Origin: Diplolepis rosae
Lineage: Eukaryota; Arthropoda; Insecta; Hymenoptera; Diplolepididae
Assembly (NCBI GenBank): GCA_030998225.1
Contig: JAPYXD010000713.1
Location: 2,108,001-2,172,000, forward strand
Direction: 5' to 3'
DNA length: 64,000 nucleotides
A program made the translations under genes and the position numbers. This document shows positions 10,375 through 21,863 of the stretch, piece by piece. Every line of letters starts with the position of its first letter. Within the stretch, counting starts at the first letter, position 1. The notes beneath the pieces were generated by a model. That model was not told where the DNA came from and did not search any database. It saw only the letters and a program-made list of their open reading frames with translations.

Positions 10375-11535
10375 AGTTAATGTTGATCATTGAGGGCCCG
10401 GATGCAATAACTCGGCGAGCGCTCAAACGAGTGTGTAAGTATTGTTTAATCGTTTGAGGAGAAGTAAATTTTAAAAGCTGGAATATTAATCTATCAAAAA
10501 TACAGACTTGTTGAGAATACGAAGCCAAACCTTTTTTGCATTTACATTTCTTTTATCTGGTGATTATTTTTAGTACTAAAAATAAAAAACTTAATACAAA
10601 TTTCTTTTCAGGAAATTTTTATATTGATTCATTGAAAATTGGAGTAAGTATGCATTTTTTAAGAAATTACTTGGCTCCGTCAACAACAGCTATGTGAATT
10701 GTGACATCCACCAGACAGTGTACTTGCTGTTCAGCCTGACAGATCTCGGTTTTTCAATAATTTTCAATCCCGGTAAGAAGAGAAGAATTCAGAAAAATTA
10801 GTATTTCCAGACTTAAATGAAAGAATGAGAATTATTTAATTTTTTTGAATGTGCTAATTTTCCATCGGAAGAAGTGCCCAACGAAAGAATAGGTTTATCT
10901 CCGAAACTAATTCTTTTCTATTTCCTTAACGATTTCCAGTTGTGTTGTATTCCATGCAGGCGAACATTTTTTCAATTTTTTTAATTCCTCTTAATCCGAG
11001 CATAGACAAACCTCTCATGATTATTTTTAATTCCATTCTTACATGCTGTATTTTCGATTAATTTAATTCTTTATGATCAGCTCACAAAATATGTGCACGT
11101 AAATGATTTCTATTCCTTCTTGTGCAATATAAGTTTGGAAATTTGAATAGCTTTTATGTAAAAATACATTTTCCCAAGTTTCGAACTCGAGAAATCGGTC
11201 AAAATATGTCTCTTTTCAATAAATAAATACAAATGTTTCAATATAATTTACCCAAATTCTTTTTTTTACCTCTAATTGATCAATTTAATACAATATTTAT
11301 TGATTTTAAGAAATACACTTAATTTAATTCCCAGTTGCGTCTTCAAAGTGACATTATTCTATTCCCTTCTAGTCTCTGCTTTGTATTTTTCCACTTTTTA
11401 ATTCCTCTCAATACACTGCCATTACATTTTTCGAAATCGATTAAAAGGAATAGATTTTGCTTTTTTACATTCTCATCATGGATGAGAAGGTATTGGTTTT
11501 ATGTGAAAAATGTCTTTCGAAATTTTCATCAAATC
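10375..11535. other. No gene recognised
   Basis: AT-rich DNA without a supported frame or repeat. The motif ttctcatcatggatgagaa at 11470 is a short palindrome that recurs at 14311. Confidence 0.5.
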
Positions 11536-12913
11536 TTTACGTTTTGAGACCCCCTGAGTCAGAAAAAAGGGTTTTTACGAAAGTGTCTGTCTGTCTGGCT
11601 GTAGTAGGTCGCGTGCGGCATAACTCTCGATAGAATTATCAGATTGAATTGAGCTTTGGTACACTTTATCGGAGCCGAAAAAGTAAGGACAAGTTCTTTA
11701 ACCAGCCACATCCAATTAAAATTGAGGGATTGAGCACTACTTTTGTGTTTTTGAAAATAATTTTTTGAAAAAATCAAAAATTTCAATACTGGTTTTTGAT
11801 AGTGCTCATAAATCTCTATAGATTATTCTGATAACATTTATCGATTAAATCAAAATTAGAAATGTTACAGCATATTTAAATTCGAAAAAAGTCAATATCA
11901 AAATTCCATTTTCCAATTAAATTATACGAGATACGAAAAAACGTTATAATACAATATTATTGAATAAATAAAGACCTACAAGTTTGAATTTCAACATTTT
12001 TCATAAGATGCATATTTTTCTTTTTAATTAAAAAAAAAACGATTGAAAATCCAAAATTCAATTTATTAACAATAATATGTAAACTACGAAAAAAACGTAG
12101 GAATACAAAGTTGTTTGTTTCAAAAAGATCTACAAATTTTGTCTGACGCAGTTTCTGGTAAAACATATATTTTTCGTTTCAATTCCAAAAAGTACGTTTA
12201 AAATTCAAAAATTCCATTTCTTAGACAAAATATGTGAGATACAAAAAAAACGTTTGGATGGAAAATTGTTTGCCTAAATGAGGTCTACAAATTCTCATTG
12301 AGACATTTCGGGACAGGAGGTATATTTTATGTTTTGATTTTTAATATTAAAAAAATTCGATTTTTTTCACCAAAATATGTGAGATACGAAATAAGCGTTG
12401 TTCTGCAAAATCGTTTCCTTAAATAAAGTCTACGACTGTTTTTTCTTTTTGAGAGATTTTAATGAAAATAAATTATTTTAATCATGTAATTTATTAAAAA
12501 GTTACTGAAATATATACAGAAAATCGAGCGCGAGCGCCATGATGAGAATGTGTTCCTTAAGGCTGATAGAGCCTTAAGTAAATTGAATTTCCTGTTTCAC
12601 TTAAATTTAAAAAGAAATTAAGTGACTTTGAGAAAATGTGTAATTCACATCATCTGTAATATTATTATAAAATTGGTTTGAGCTTCAGTATCAAATCATA
12701 ATAAATAAACGTGAATATATGTGAAGAGCACAAGAACGAGCGCCAAGCGCAACGTTCAAAAATTCCGGAGCGTGCAGCGCGAGGATCGAGCATTACGGAG
12801 CGCGAAGCGCGACGATCAAATCGCGCGTCCTAGGCGCGCTCAAACTTGCGAGCGAAACGAGCTGCGCGCCAAGCGCGCGATGAGAATGTGCTCGCGAAGC
12901 GGGCAGATTTTTT
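11536..12913 (+). repeat. Repeat R copy 1 (about 1.4 kb)
   Basis: It begins tttacgttttgagaccccct, followed by gagtcagaaaaaa and a gtctgtctgtctg run. It ends in a GC-rich hairpin cluster and gcgggcagattttttt. Copies lie at 14341-15393 (5'-truncated) and 55861-56725 (minus, internally shorter). The middle is built of about four degenerate modules of 150-170 bp, each with a block like tatgtgagatacgaaaaaac and then a gtctacaa-type block. Constant ends, variable length and no protein suggest a non-autonomous mobile repeat of unknown class. Confidence 0.8.
12721..12912. other. Cluster of GC-rich mini-hairpins at the end of repeat R
   Basis: Within an AT-rich region this segment strings together short palindromes: gagcgccaagcgc, ggagcgcgaagcgcg, gcgcgtcctaggcgcgc, gcgagcgaaacgagc, gcgcgccaagcgcgc and ctcgcgaagcgggc. 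Most have 5-7 bp stems and 3-4 nt loops. The last is followed by agattttttt. Related shorter clusters close copies 2 (15300-15386) and 3 (55866-55935). Confidence 0.75.
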
Positions 12914-13519
12914 TCTACTCGTTCGTGGAACTTTAGATGGAGGAAAATTCGCGTATTAATGGAAATTCAGATTCTGAATTTTTCTGAATTCTTCTCTTCT
13001 TACCGGAATGTTTATATTTGTGACGCGCTCCGAGAAACAGACTCTAAGCGTCCAAAAATCGATTTCTGGATTATGACCGTCATATATTAATTAAAGCGTG
13101 CTCTTTAATTTAATTTCTGTCTACAGATTCTGTAGTTTTTTCTTAAATATTTTGCGAGTAACAACGCGTTTAAAATTCCCCGTTTGTGCTGTCGGTTGAT
13201 TCTCTCTATTCATACGCACACACATCGTTTTCATCTTATCCGTGAGGTGTTCGAAGTCCGGAACGATTCGGGCATTAGAAAAAGATGCACCGACTACACA
13301 ACGTACTTGAGAAAAGCATTTAATTCGTTCTTTATGTATCGTTGTTATCGTTAATAACTAATTGTCTTTAATGTTGCACAGTTTTCTGATGTAAAAATGT
13401 TAATTTAGTTACAACGTACAAGGAATTCTGTCAAATAATAATGGGTTTGAACAAATTCTTGTATATTTCAATTATCTTATTATTCATATGAAATATTTAT
13501 TATTATAAAAAATAGTGTA
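12914..13519. other. No gene recognised
   Basis: No supported frame or repeat. The stretch separates repeat R copy 1 from MITE-B copy 2. Confidence 0.5.
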
Positions 13520-14046
13520 TTACGTGCCTAGGCGCACAATGAGGGTTATTGCGTGACGAGCGCCAATGCTCGCAGGAGATCGAAGCCGAGACGTGATCAG
13601 TCCTGCGAGCATTCTCGCGAGTCTCGTAATTTCCCGAACTGTGTGCATTAGCACGTATTCTATTTTATGTGACTTCGGTGTGGATTCGAGTTTTTATGCG
13701 TACACTCGAATCTTATCTAGTATTGTAGTTGTTTACGGCGCTAGTCATTACACTTGATATGTCACGACTAGTCCCGGCCATTTTGATATTATCGATCTTG
13801 TGTAGTAGTAATGGATTTTAATAGACGCATGCGCAGTTCAAATGTACAAGGCTTTGCCAGTAAGGTGCTAACGCTGTACGAAGAAGAATAAGAAGAAGAA
13901 TAAGAAGAAGATTGTACTCCGTTGCATGGCTATAAACACATGCGCAGTTCAATTTTTACATTTAATTCCCTTTGTAGCGCAATATACTACATTGCGCTAC
14001 TGTCAATTGTAGCGAAAAAACGAGTTTTCGCGCCGGTGGCACGTAA
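13520..14046 (+). repeat. MITE-B copy 2
   Basis: It starts ttacgtgcctaggcgc and ends gcgccggtggcacgtaa. It is collinear with copy 1 but lacks about 36 bp of the hairpin loop and has an imperfect stem (gcgccaatgctcgcagga against tcctgcgagcattctcgc). The gaagaagaataagaagaag tract is expanded. It is more diverged than copies 1 and 3 are from each other. Confidence 0.8.
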
Positions 14047-14340
14047 AAATTATTAACATAAAACATACATCTCTTGCCGAAAGCGGACGAACACACGGAC
14101 GTTGGCTTCGAGATAGTATGAGTGAGAGAGTCAGGTATATCGGAAAAGCGAGTCTAGCCCGCTCGCCCATTCTTTCCTTTCTCTTCTGAAATTACCGCTA
14201 GGACGATTAAGCTCTTTTTCTAGGAACGCGTCACGTCTTTAAACAATCGATTGAGCCCGTGAGGAAAATCGAAATATATAACTATTATTTAGAAGGTTAC
14301 TTATTACATTCTCATCATGGATGAGAAATAAATAAATAAA

Positions 14341-15393
14341 TAACTTTTTGAAAAAATCAAAAATTTCAATACTGGTTTTTGATAGTGCTCATTAATCTCT
14401 ACAAATTATCTCCATAACATTTTTTGATTAGATCAAAATTAGAAATGTTACAGCATATTCAAACTCGAAAAAAGTCAATATCAAAATTCCATTTTCCACT
14501 TAAATTATACGAGATATGAAAAAACGTTATAATACAATATTATTTTCTACATAAAGACCTACAAATTTTGATTGTAAAATTTTTTCATAAGATGCATATT
14601 TTTCTTTGTAATTTAAAAAAAAAACGATTGAAAATCCAAAATTCAATTTTTTAACAATAATATGTGAAATACCAAAAAAACGTAAGAATACAAAGTTGTT
14701 CGCTTCAAAACGATCTACAAATTTTGAACTACAGAGTTTCTAAAAAACATATATTTTTCGTTTCAATTCCAAAAATACGATTAAAATTCAAGAATTCCAT
14801 TTTCTAGACAAAATATATGAGATACATAAAAAACGTTTAGATGAAAAATCATTTGCCTAAATGAGGTCTACACATTCTTATCAAGAAATTTCTCTACAGG
14901 ATGTATATTTTATGTTTTGATTTGTAATATTGAAAAAATTCAATTTTTTTCACCCAAATATGTGAGATACGTTCTGCAAAATCGTTTCCTTAAATAAAGT
15001 CTACGATTGTCTTTCCTTTTTAAGATATTTGGAAGAAAATAAAAAAATTATTTTAATCATGTAATTTATTACAGTTACTGAAATGTATACAGAAAATCGA
15101 GCGCGAGTGTCATGATGAGATTGTGTTCCTTAAGGCCAATAGAGCCTTAAGTAAATTGAATTTCCTGTTTCACTTAAACTGAAAAAGAAATTTAGTGAAT
15201 TTGAGAAAATGAGTAATTTACATCATCTTTAATATTATAAAATTCGTTTGAGCTTCAATATTAAATTATAAGAAATAAACTTAAATGTATGCGAAGAGCA
15301 CAAGACCGATCGCGCGCCGTAGGCGCGCTCACACTTGCGAGTGAAGCGAGCTGCGCGCAATGAGAATGTGCCCGCAAAGCGGGCAGATTTTTT
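14341..15393 (+). repeat. Repeat R copy 2, 5'-truncated
   Basis: It joins repeat R at aactttttgaaaaaatcaaa (compare about 11764), directly after a gagaaataaataaataaata run. It then follows copy 1 through all modules to the terminal hairpin gcccgcaaagcgggcagat and a T-run. About 230 bp of the left end is missing and the mini-hairpin cluster is shorter. Confidence 0.8.
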
Positions 15394-15597
15394 GAATAAT
15401 TATACTGTTATTATTTCGAAATAATTCGCAATAGTTCACAATAATTAAAATTTTTCCTATACGGTTTGTATTCTTTTTATAATATTAGTCTTATTAAAAA
15501 AAGATGAAATTTCTCAAATTCCATTCGTCAATACTCAACGATACATAATTAAAGAACATACATCGTGACGAATCTACATCGCGATATGTGATGCAGT

Positions 15598-17800
15598 GAT
15601 ATGAGTGCAGTGTCACATATGAGAAAGCGAATTGTGGAATGCCAATAAAGTGGCTGTAATTTTAATAAAAAAGTAATCAGAAGTATTGAATTCGAAGCAA
15701 ACATACTGTTTTGGGAAAGTAATAGAGTAAAAAATTATGAAAACTGAGTTAATTCTGATTAATCATTTATGCACAATGATTTAGAATGACTGCACAAATT
15801 TGTCATGAAAATTATTAAAAACGTGCGTTCCTTGCATGCAGAAAGTATGACTTTACATCATACTTTATTTATATGCATTTCTGGGTGAGTTACGTTACTT
15901 TTTGTAAAAGTAACAAGTTGAAATCAAGTTAGTTGTTGAAAAAAGTAACTTTTCAAACTTAAGGTTACTAGAGAACAAACAGATCGAGTCATCAAAGTGT
16001 TTTACAAAGAGAATAAATGATGAAGCAAACATTTGTGGCATAAAACAGATTGCTGATATTCTTCACAAAATTTCCTAATCGTAAGCAATAAATTGACACA
16101 GTATACGGTCAAAAAAAACTATGACGACGTCCTATTTTTTGAACTTTTAAACCTCTATTTGATAGAAAAAACCTTCACGAAGCGAATGAATCGTAAGAGA
16201 AACCTCGCTTGAAATGTGAAAACAGTTTTTTATGCAAAAGAAAAACATAAGATTTTCTGGAAATAAGAGTCGATTCAACTTGTTACTTTTACAAAAAGTA
16301 ACGTAACTCACCCCGAAATGCATATAAATAAAGTATGATGTAAAGTCATACTTTCTGCATGCAAGAAACGCACGTTTTTTAAAATATTCATGACAAATTT
16401 GTGCAGTCATTCTAAATCATTCCGCATAAATGATTAATCAGAATTAACTCAGCTTTCATAATTTTTTACTCTATGACTTTCCCAAAACAGTATGTTTGCT
16501 TCGAATTCAATACTTCTGATTACTTTTTTATTAAAATAACAGCCACTTTATTGGCATTCCACAATTCGCTTTCTCATATGTGACACTGCACTCATATGAT
16601 GTGTTTCGCGAAAAAACTCTATGATGCTCAATCAAATGGGTTAATAAAAGATAAGATCAATTTAGAATTAGGAGTACGCCGCACGTACGGTTTATTGCCT
16701 CTATTATAATGACCCACTACCCGCTTTTGGGTTCGACTTCGAGCTGGCTGACAAAACTTGTTGTGCCAATTCGTCTCATATCTGACACGCAGAAATTATA
16801 ATTTCTTGCAAGTTAGACGAATTTATGCAACTGCAGAAATAGCGAAATCTCAGATTCTATGCATTTCTAGTTGACATTTCAATATGCAATATGAAGCTGA
16901 AACTTCGCTTTATTATCCATGCGAAATTTTAAATCAGAAATGACGTTTAGCTTGGAGCAATTGTTCGTTCAAATAGACTCTTATTCCCAGAAAATTTTAT
17001 GTTTTTCTTTTGCATAAAAAACCGATTTCACATTTCAAGCGAGGTTTCTTATACGATTCATTTGCTTCGTGAAGGTTTTTTCTATCAAATGAAGGTTTAA
17101 AAGTGCCAAAAATAGGACGTCGTCATATTTTTTTTCGACTGTATACTGTGTCAATTTATTGCTTACGATTAGGAAATTTTGTATAGAATGTCGTCAATCT
17201 GTTTCATGCTACCAATGTTACTTCATCATTTATTCTTTTTGTAAAACACTTTGATGACTCGATCTGTTTGTTCTCTAGTAACTTTAAGTTTGAAAAGTTA
17301 CTTTTTTCAACAAGTAACTTAATTGCAACTTGTTACTTTTACAAAAAGTAACGTAACTCACCCCGAAATGCATATAAATAAAGTATGATGTAAAGTCATA
17401 CTTTCTGCATGCAAGAAACGCACGTTTTTAAAAATATTCATAACAAATTTGTGCAGTCATTCTAAATCATTGCGCATAAATGATTAATCAGAATTAACTC
17501 AGTTTTCATAATTTTTTACTCTATTACTTTCCCAAAACAGTATGTTTGCTTCGAATTCAATACTTCTGATTACTTTTTTATTAAAATTACAGCCACTTTA
17601 TTGGCATTCCACAATTCGCTTTCTCATATGTGACACTGCACTCATATGATGTGTTTCGCGAAAAAACTCTATGATGTTCAATCTAATGGGTTAATAAAAG
17701 ATAAGATCAATTTAGAATTAGGAGTACGCCGCACGTACGGTTTATTGCCTCTATTGTAATGACCCACTACCTGCTTTTGGGTTCGACTTCGAGCTGTCCT
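15598..17800. repeat. 2.2-kb inverted/direct repeat complex
   Basis: The left arm (15598-16271) is the reverse complement of 16975-17656; both contain ctttctcatatgtgacactg, gcatgcaagaaacgcacg and ttacttttacaaaaagtaac. In addition 16275-16770 repeats 17335-17800 directly, including gtacgccgcacgtacggttt and ttttgggttcgacttcgagc. So three copies of one module are present, one of them inverted. Nested ttactttt/aaaagtaa palindromes occur inside. The minus-strand frame at 16147-16410 arises from the repeat and has no recognisable domain. Confidence 0.85.
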
Positions 17801-18519
17801 ACAAAATTTGGGACGATTCGGCTTAAATCATATATTCAATCTTTGCGGACTTCGCACATATAGGTTTAAGATATGAGAAGAGTTTTTTACGAAAATTTTC
17901 CGTTAATTTGTAAGTCATAAAATTTTCGTCTGCCCCAAGGGTTCGATGCATGTAAATTTTATCCCGAACTGAGGTATAAAAGTCTCGGTTCATAGAGGTA
18001 CTATTTATTACTTCTGTTGTATTTTTTCGTTACCTGATCTAGGGATAAATTCCCCTCTTTTATAAGAATTTATTTTAATATTTCGTCTTACAATTCGTCA
18101 CAAGTTTGGGTTTGAGACGTCTCAAACTTCTATATCATCAATAATTACCCATGATCATTTCATTTATGTTGTTATACTATCAAAAAGGAAATTATTAGAG
18201 GCTTTTCACGAGCGTGAAGACTCTTTTTTTAAGGAACGACTTGTTTATAAACAAAGACTTTTAAAACATAATTTCATTCTATATACAATGCAAGAAAATG
18301 ATTCCGAAGGCATGTATTTCAAAAGATTTTAATATTAAAGGAAGTAAAACGCGTGTGTATTGCTTAAGAAATAAAGTTTGCGAACAACTAATTTAATCCA
18401 AATTATTAATTTATTACTGAATGACATGAATCCTTTGTTACGTCCTAAAAGAACGTAAAGAATTATATGTATGTTTATTTCTTTTTTTCTTTTGATATTA
18501 TAAATCATCTTGGAATTGA
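17801..18519. other. No gene recognised
   Basis: AT-rich DNA with no supported frame. A small minus-strand frame (18335-18532) shows no recognisable domain. Confidence 0.5.
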
Positions 18520-18751
18520 TTTTATGCTGCACTTCAGGGCCTATTCAAAGTTTATTTGTTATTTGATTTCAAATGTATTGTGCTCAGACTGTAGTGATCT
18601 ATAGACCTCTGATAATTTCCAGATTATTATATTATATTATATTATTTTATACTGCACTTCAGGGCCTATTCAAAGTTTATTTGTTATTTGGTTTCAAATG
18701 TATTGTGCTCAGACTGTAGTGATCTATAGACTTCTGATAATTTCCAGATTA
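18520..18751 (+). repeat. Direct duplication of ~105 bp, period 125 bp
   Basis: The segment from ctgcacttcagggcctattc to gataatttccagatta occurs at about 18527-18626 and again at 18652-18751 with very few changes. A ttata microsatellite at 18627-18650 separates the copies. It looks like a recent tandem duplication. Confidence 0.9.
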
Positions 18752-19787
18752 CCTCCAGAAAACATATGTTTTTCGTAAAGTCCTCAATTACCATGTTTAC
18801 TACGTTCCAGTGATCCCAGAAAGTGGGAGTTGGCGGCCCCCACCACGCACCCATGTGGGAGCACAAACAATCAAGCGCGCCGTGTTGGTGTGTCCCCACT
18901 TCCTCGCTTCGATTTTACGCTGTCGGCTGTTGAGCCACGCGGAAAACGAACTCGGCACTTTGCTTGTTCGCGACAGTGGCCTCACGCGCCCAGAGTATGC
19001 GTGCGTTTAACTGCCACACTTTGGCGGGACGGTGGCACCACTTGGGAGGTCACGCACCAATAAATAATTAAACTAACTTAAACTCTTTTCCACACCACCG
19101 TGAAGGTAGAGTTGCAGGTACGTTTTTTAAAAGTGATTTCCCCTGTAGGCCTAATCTACTATTTCAAAAATTTGCAATAAGACGAAAGCGAAAAAATAGA
19201 AGAAAATATATTCGGGGTGCTTAATTAATCTGAGTCCCCTTGTCTCTCACATAACTCAAGGCACATAAAAAGAAATACACCTCTGGTCACTTGTAAATGG
19301 ATGCTAATAGATGTCTTTTACCAAGATTTTAAATATGATAGATAAAATCAAATAAGAAAATTTTTGGAATTGCAGGAGTTTTAACTCGAATATGCTGCGT
19401 ATGAGCCAATTACCTTGACTATTCTAATACGATCGTTGTTAAATACTATTAGTTTACGGACATTATATAATTCGGACGATATGCTTTCCCAAATTCCTGA
19501 AAAATGATTATTTATACATTGCGTTCAGAGGAATATTTTTCAGAATCGGCTACAATCTTGCATACAATGTTATATACTGTATAATAAGAATTAACGTTTA
19601 CTGCTGTCATAAAATTTCTTTGTTCTTTTTAACACTAAAACCTTTTATTCACAGATTTATAATGAAATTTATATGTGAATAATATTACGCATTTCAAAAA
19701 GTTTTCAGAATATTTTATTCGAATGAAATTTTTTTCAATGTTGCCTTATACCAAAGAAGAAACTCTAGTTTATAATTTCGAGTGTAC
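18752..19787. other. No gene recognised; GC-rich island with shared motif
   Basis: Positions 18800-19080 are GC-rich and carry at 18806-18847 the motif cagtgatcccagaaagtggg, then agttggcggcccccacc, shared with 7891-7927. Several overlapping frames are open here because of base composition; none has a recognisable domain. 19100-19787 is AT-rich and featureless. Confidence 0.5.
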
Positions 19788-20070
19788 GAGGTCTGTTCGG
19801 AAAGTGTCGGGCCTACCTTTATATCTCCGCGCCATAGTGTTCGAGCGACCTCTGCGGGGCATGAACGTCAACAGTGAAGCCATACCAACCTAGCGGTTGC
19901 TTGCTGACATCTGCCGGACGTATAGTTCATGCGCAGCGTGTCAAGTTCAAGTTTTTTCAGAATAGAAGTCAAAAGCGCGCCGTCAAGCGGTACGCGCTCA
20001 CCTATCAACAATTACAAGGTCAAGCGGTATCTTATAATCAAGGATCCCTCACCGAAAATAAGACTGGATG
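19788..20070 (+). mobile_element. Probable mariner terminus fragment
   Basis: The sequence tacgaggtctgttcggaaag resembles the terminal inverted repeat of mariner elements (the type beginning cgaggt-tgtt-aaaag). The downstream 250 bp has a plausible 5'-UTR style composition, but there is no transposase frame and no matching right end, so it would be a truncated 5' end. Assignment rests on the tip alone. Confidence 0.35.
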
Positions 20071-20651
20071 AAAATATAAACACCTAAGGAATTTATAGAT
20101 GGAATAAATTAAAATATTATTTCACAGAGGAAACTTTATTCCAGGTACAGTCGACTCAGGAATGTTCTGAGTACAGTCGACTCGGGAAAAAGCTTTAAGT
20201 ACAGTAAGGTGGAAATGTTACACGTACGCGTTGTAATGGAGTGACGTGTTTAGTTGCGAACTCCAAACAACTATATACGTTACGAAAAGGAAGATAATAA
20301 CAGAAAATAGGAAATCGAAATTATTGGATTAAAAATAAATTTATTTAAATAAATGTTACTTAAATCAGGCCGAATATAAAGTAAAATGGCGAATATTAGA
20401 CCAGTAGAACCTGACCAGGAAATAGAACATTTTAAACATTTTAATTTTGTGGAAGCAAAAGGGCTCCCAAACCCCAAAATAAATTTCAGTAGCGTATCTA
20501 TGGGACATTCGGTAACTCAGAGCAATAGGAGAGCAATTCCTGAAATAATAGACCACTCTGCAGGACGCGGCAGATGTTTCATTCGAATAAATTCAGAAAC
20601 CATACAAAATAGATACTAGATTATTAGATATTATACTTATTTAGAATATAA

Positions 20652-20889
20652 GTCGATACAGGGGCCACACATTCATATATTGGCAAAGAATTACTAGAAA
20701 AAAAATCTAAGTTTAAATTACCCGATTTCTAAACCAACCTCCCAAAGTCTAATAGTATGGAATGGAGAAACCGTAGAAATTATAGGACAAGCAGTCATTC
20801 CTATTATGATTGGTAAGGACACAAATCATGTGCCGTTTCGACTAGTCCCTAAGTTAAGAGCCACAAGCACTATAGGGACAGACATGATT
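20652..20889 (+). pseudogene. Retropepsin-type protease remnant of Gypsy-E
   Basis: The frame reads VDTGATHSYIGKELLEKK. The DTG motif is the catalytic aspartate triad of retroviral-type proteases, which work as dimers to cut the polyprotein. After a stop and a frame change the flap and second hydrophobic-Gly motif follow as SLIVWNGETVEIIGQAV and STIGTDMI, giving the usual length of about 80-90 residues. It is inactivated by a stop at about 20727. Confidence 0.7.
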
Positions 20890-21364
20890 AAAAAACCTAA
20901 AAATGAACCCAAATTATGATACCGGAATGTGTTGGCTACCAGGTAGCCTACCGACTCGCTATAAAATGGAGGCAACGCACATTCCCTATCCAGACCAATC
21001 ATTGAAGAAGAATCAGACAAGGAAAAGGCGACAAGAACAAGTAAGGAGGATAGTAACGGAATTATGGGAAATAAAATAAATAGTAATTAAAAAAATTCTA
21101 ACCAGCGTAAACAATCGGATAGAGTCAGAAACGGGAGGTATAGAAAATAATAACAAGGAAATAAAACCGAAATTTGGGGGAAAAATAAAATAAAAAAACG
21201 GAAGAGAAAATGCTAAAACCGTGGTAGGAAGCAACCCTAAAGATTTCATCCAAACAGACCATGAGTTAAACCCATACCAAAAACCAAAAAAAACGTCTAA
21301 AACCCCAAAGTGAACCCTTATAAAGAAATCCCAAGCTTGTTCAGCATCCCCGCACACAACAAAA

Positions 21365-21850
21365 TTGCAAATCCTGGAAAAGCCCACCCTAAAAACTGAG
21401 GACAGTAACGATAAATCGAAAATGGCTAGCCAAAACAACGATAAAGTTAGAGACCTGGATTACGAAAACCGCAAAGATAGGGAAACAGTAAAGACAAACA
21501 TTTTTTATAATAGCAAATTACCGGAAGAACTTAAAAATGACCTTATTAAAAGACTGGACGGAGTGCAGGCAGGACATTTAGGATCCGAAAAAATATACGC
21601 AAAAATATCTGAATGCTACTACTGGCCAGGGCTGTATTCGGAGGTAATTAGGTATGTAAAAAACTGCAAAACCTGTCACAGGACGAAAACGAACAACCAG
21701 GCAAAAAGAGCAAATAAAGTAGCTAATAAGGCAGGTAGTAGGATAGGCAAACTGTTCGATAAATACGAAGGTCCCTATTTAATTAAGAGGAATATCTCCC
21801 CCACAATTTATAAACTAAAAAACCTCAAAGGAAAAAATATAGGGGAATAG
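21365..21850 (+). pseudogene. Integrase ends of Gypsy-E (zinc domain joined to C-terminal domain)
   Basis: The 161-codon frame has the HHCC zinc-binding module: GHLGSEKIYAKI, then YYWPGLYSEVI and CKTCHRTK. It goes directly to a C-terminal GPY/F-like segment, LFDKYEGPYLIKRNISP. In complete integrases about 170 residues of the catalytic core lie between. The deletion is in frame, so the frame stays open, but the product could not catalyse integration. MITE-B copy 3 follows 14 bp after its stop. Confidence 0.8.
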
Positions 21851-21863
21851 AATATAAATGATT

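Larger units (their letters stand above)
20386..21850 (+). mobile_element. Gypsy-E: internally deleted Gypsy-type retrotransposon
   Basis: In order the stretch holds a 77-codon frame of unknown nature (20386-20619), an aspartic protease remnant (20652-20889), a K/N-rich low-complexity stretch, an integrase zinc-binding domain and an integrase C-terminal segment. Reverse transcriptase, RNase H and the integrase core are missing. A G-run at 22717-22728 after MITE-B copy 3 could be the polypurine tract. No LTR pair could be identified by eye. Confidence 0.65.

Noticed and set aside
12721..12936. Plus-strand frame rich in Arg and Ala
   Set aside because: It is the translation of the mini-hairpin cluster; both strands are similarly open and no protein feature is seen.
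16147..16410. Minus-strand frame of 87 codons
   Set aside because: It lies inside the inverted repeat complex; the corresponding frame is broken in the other copies.
21013..21438. Minus-strand frame of 141 codons, hydrophobic
   Set aside because: Antisense to the K/N-rich Gypsy-E region; Lys and Asn codons read backwards give Phe and Leu, so apparent membrane segments are a composition effect.
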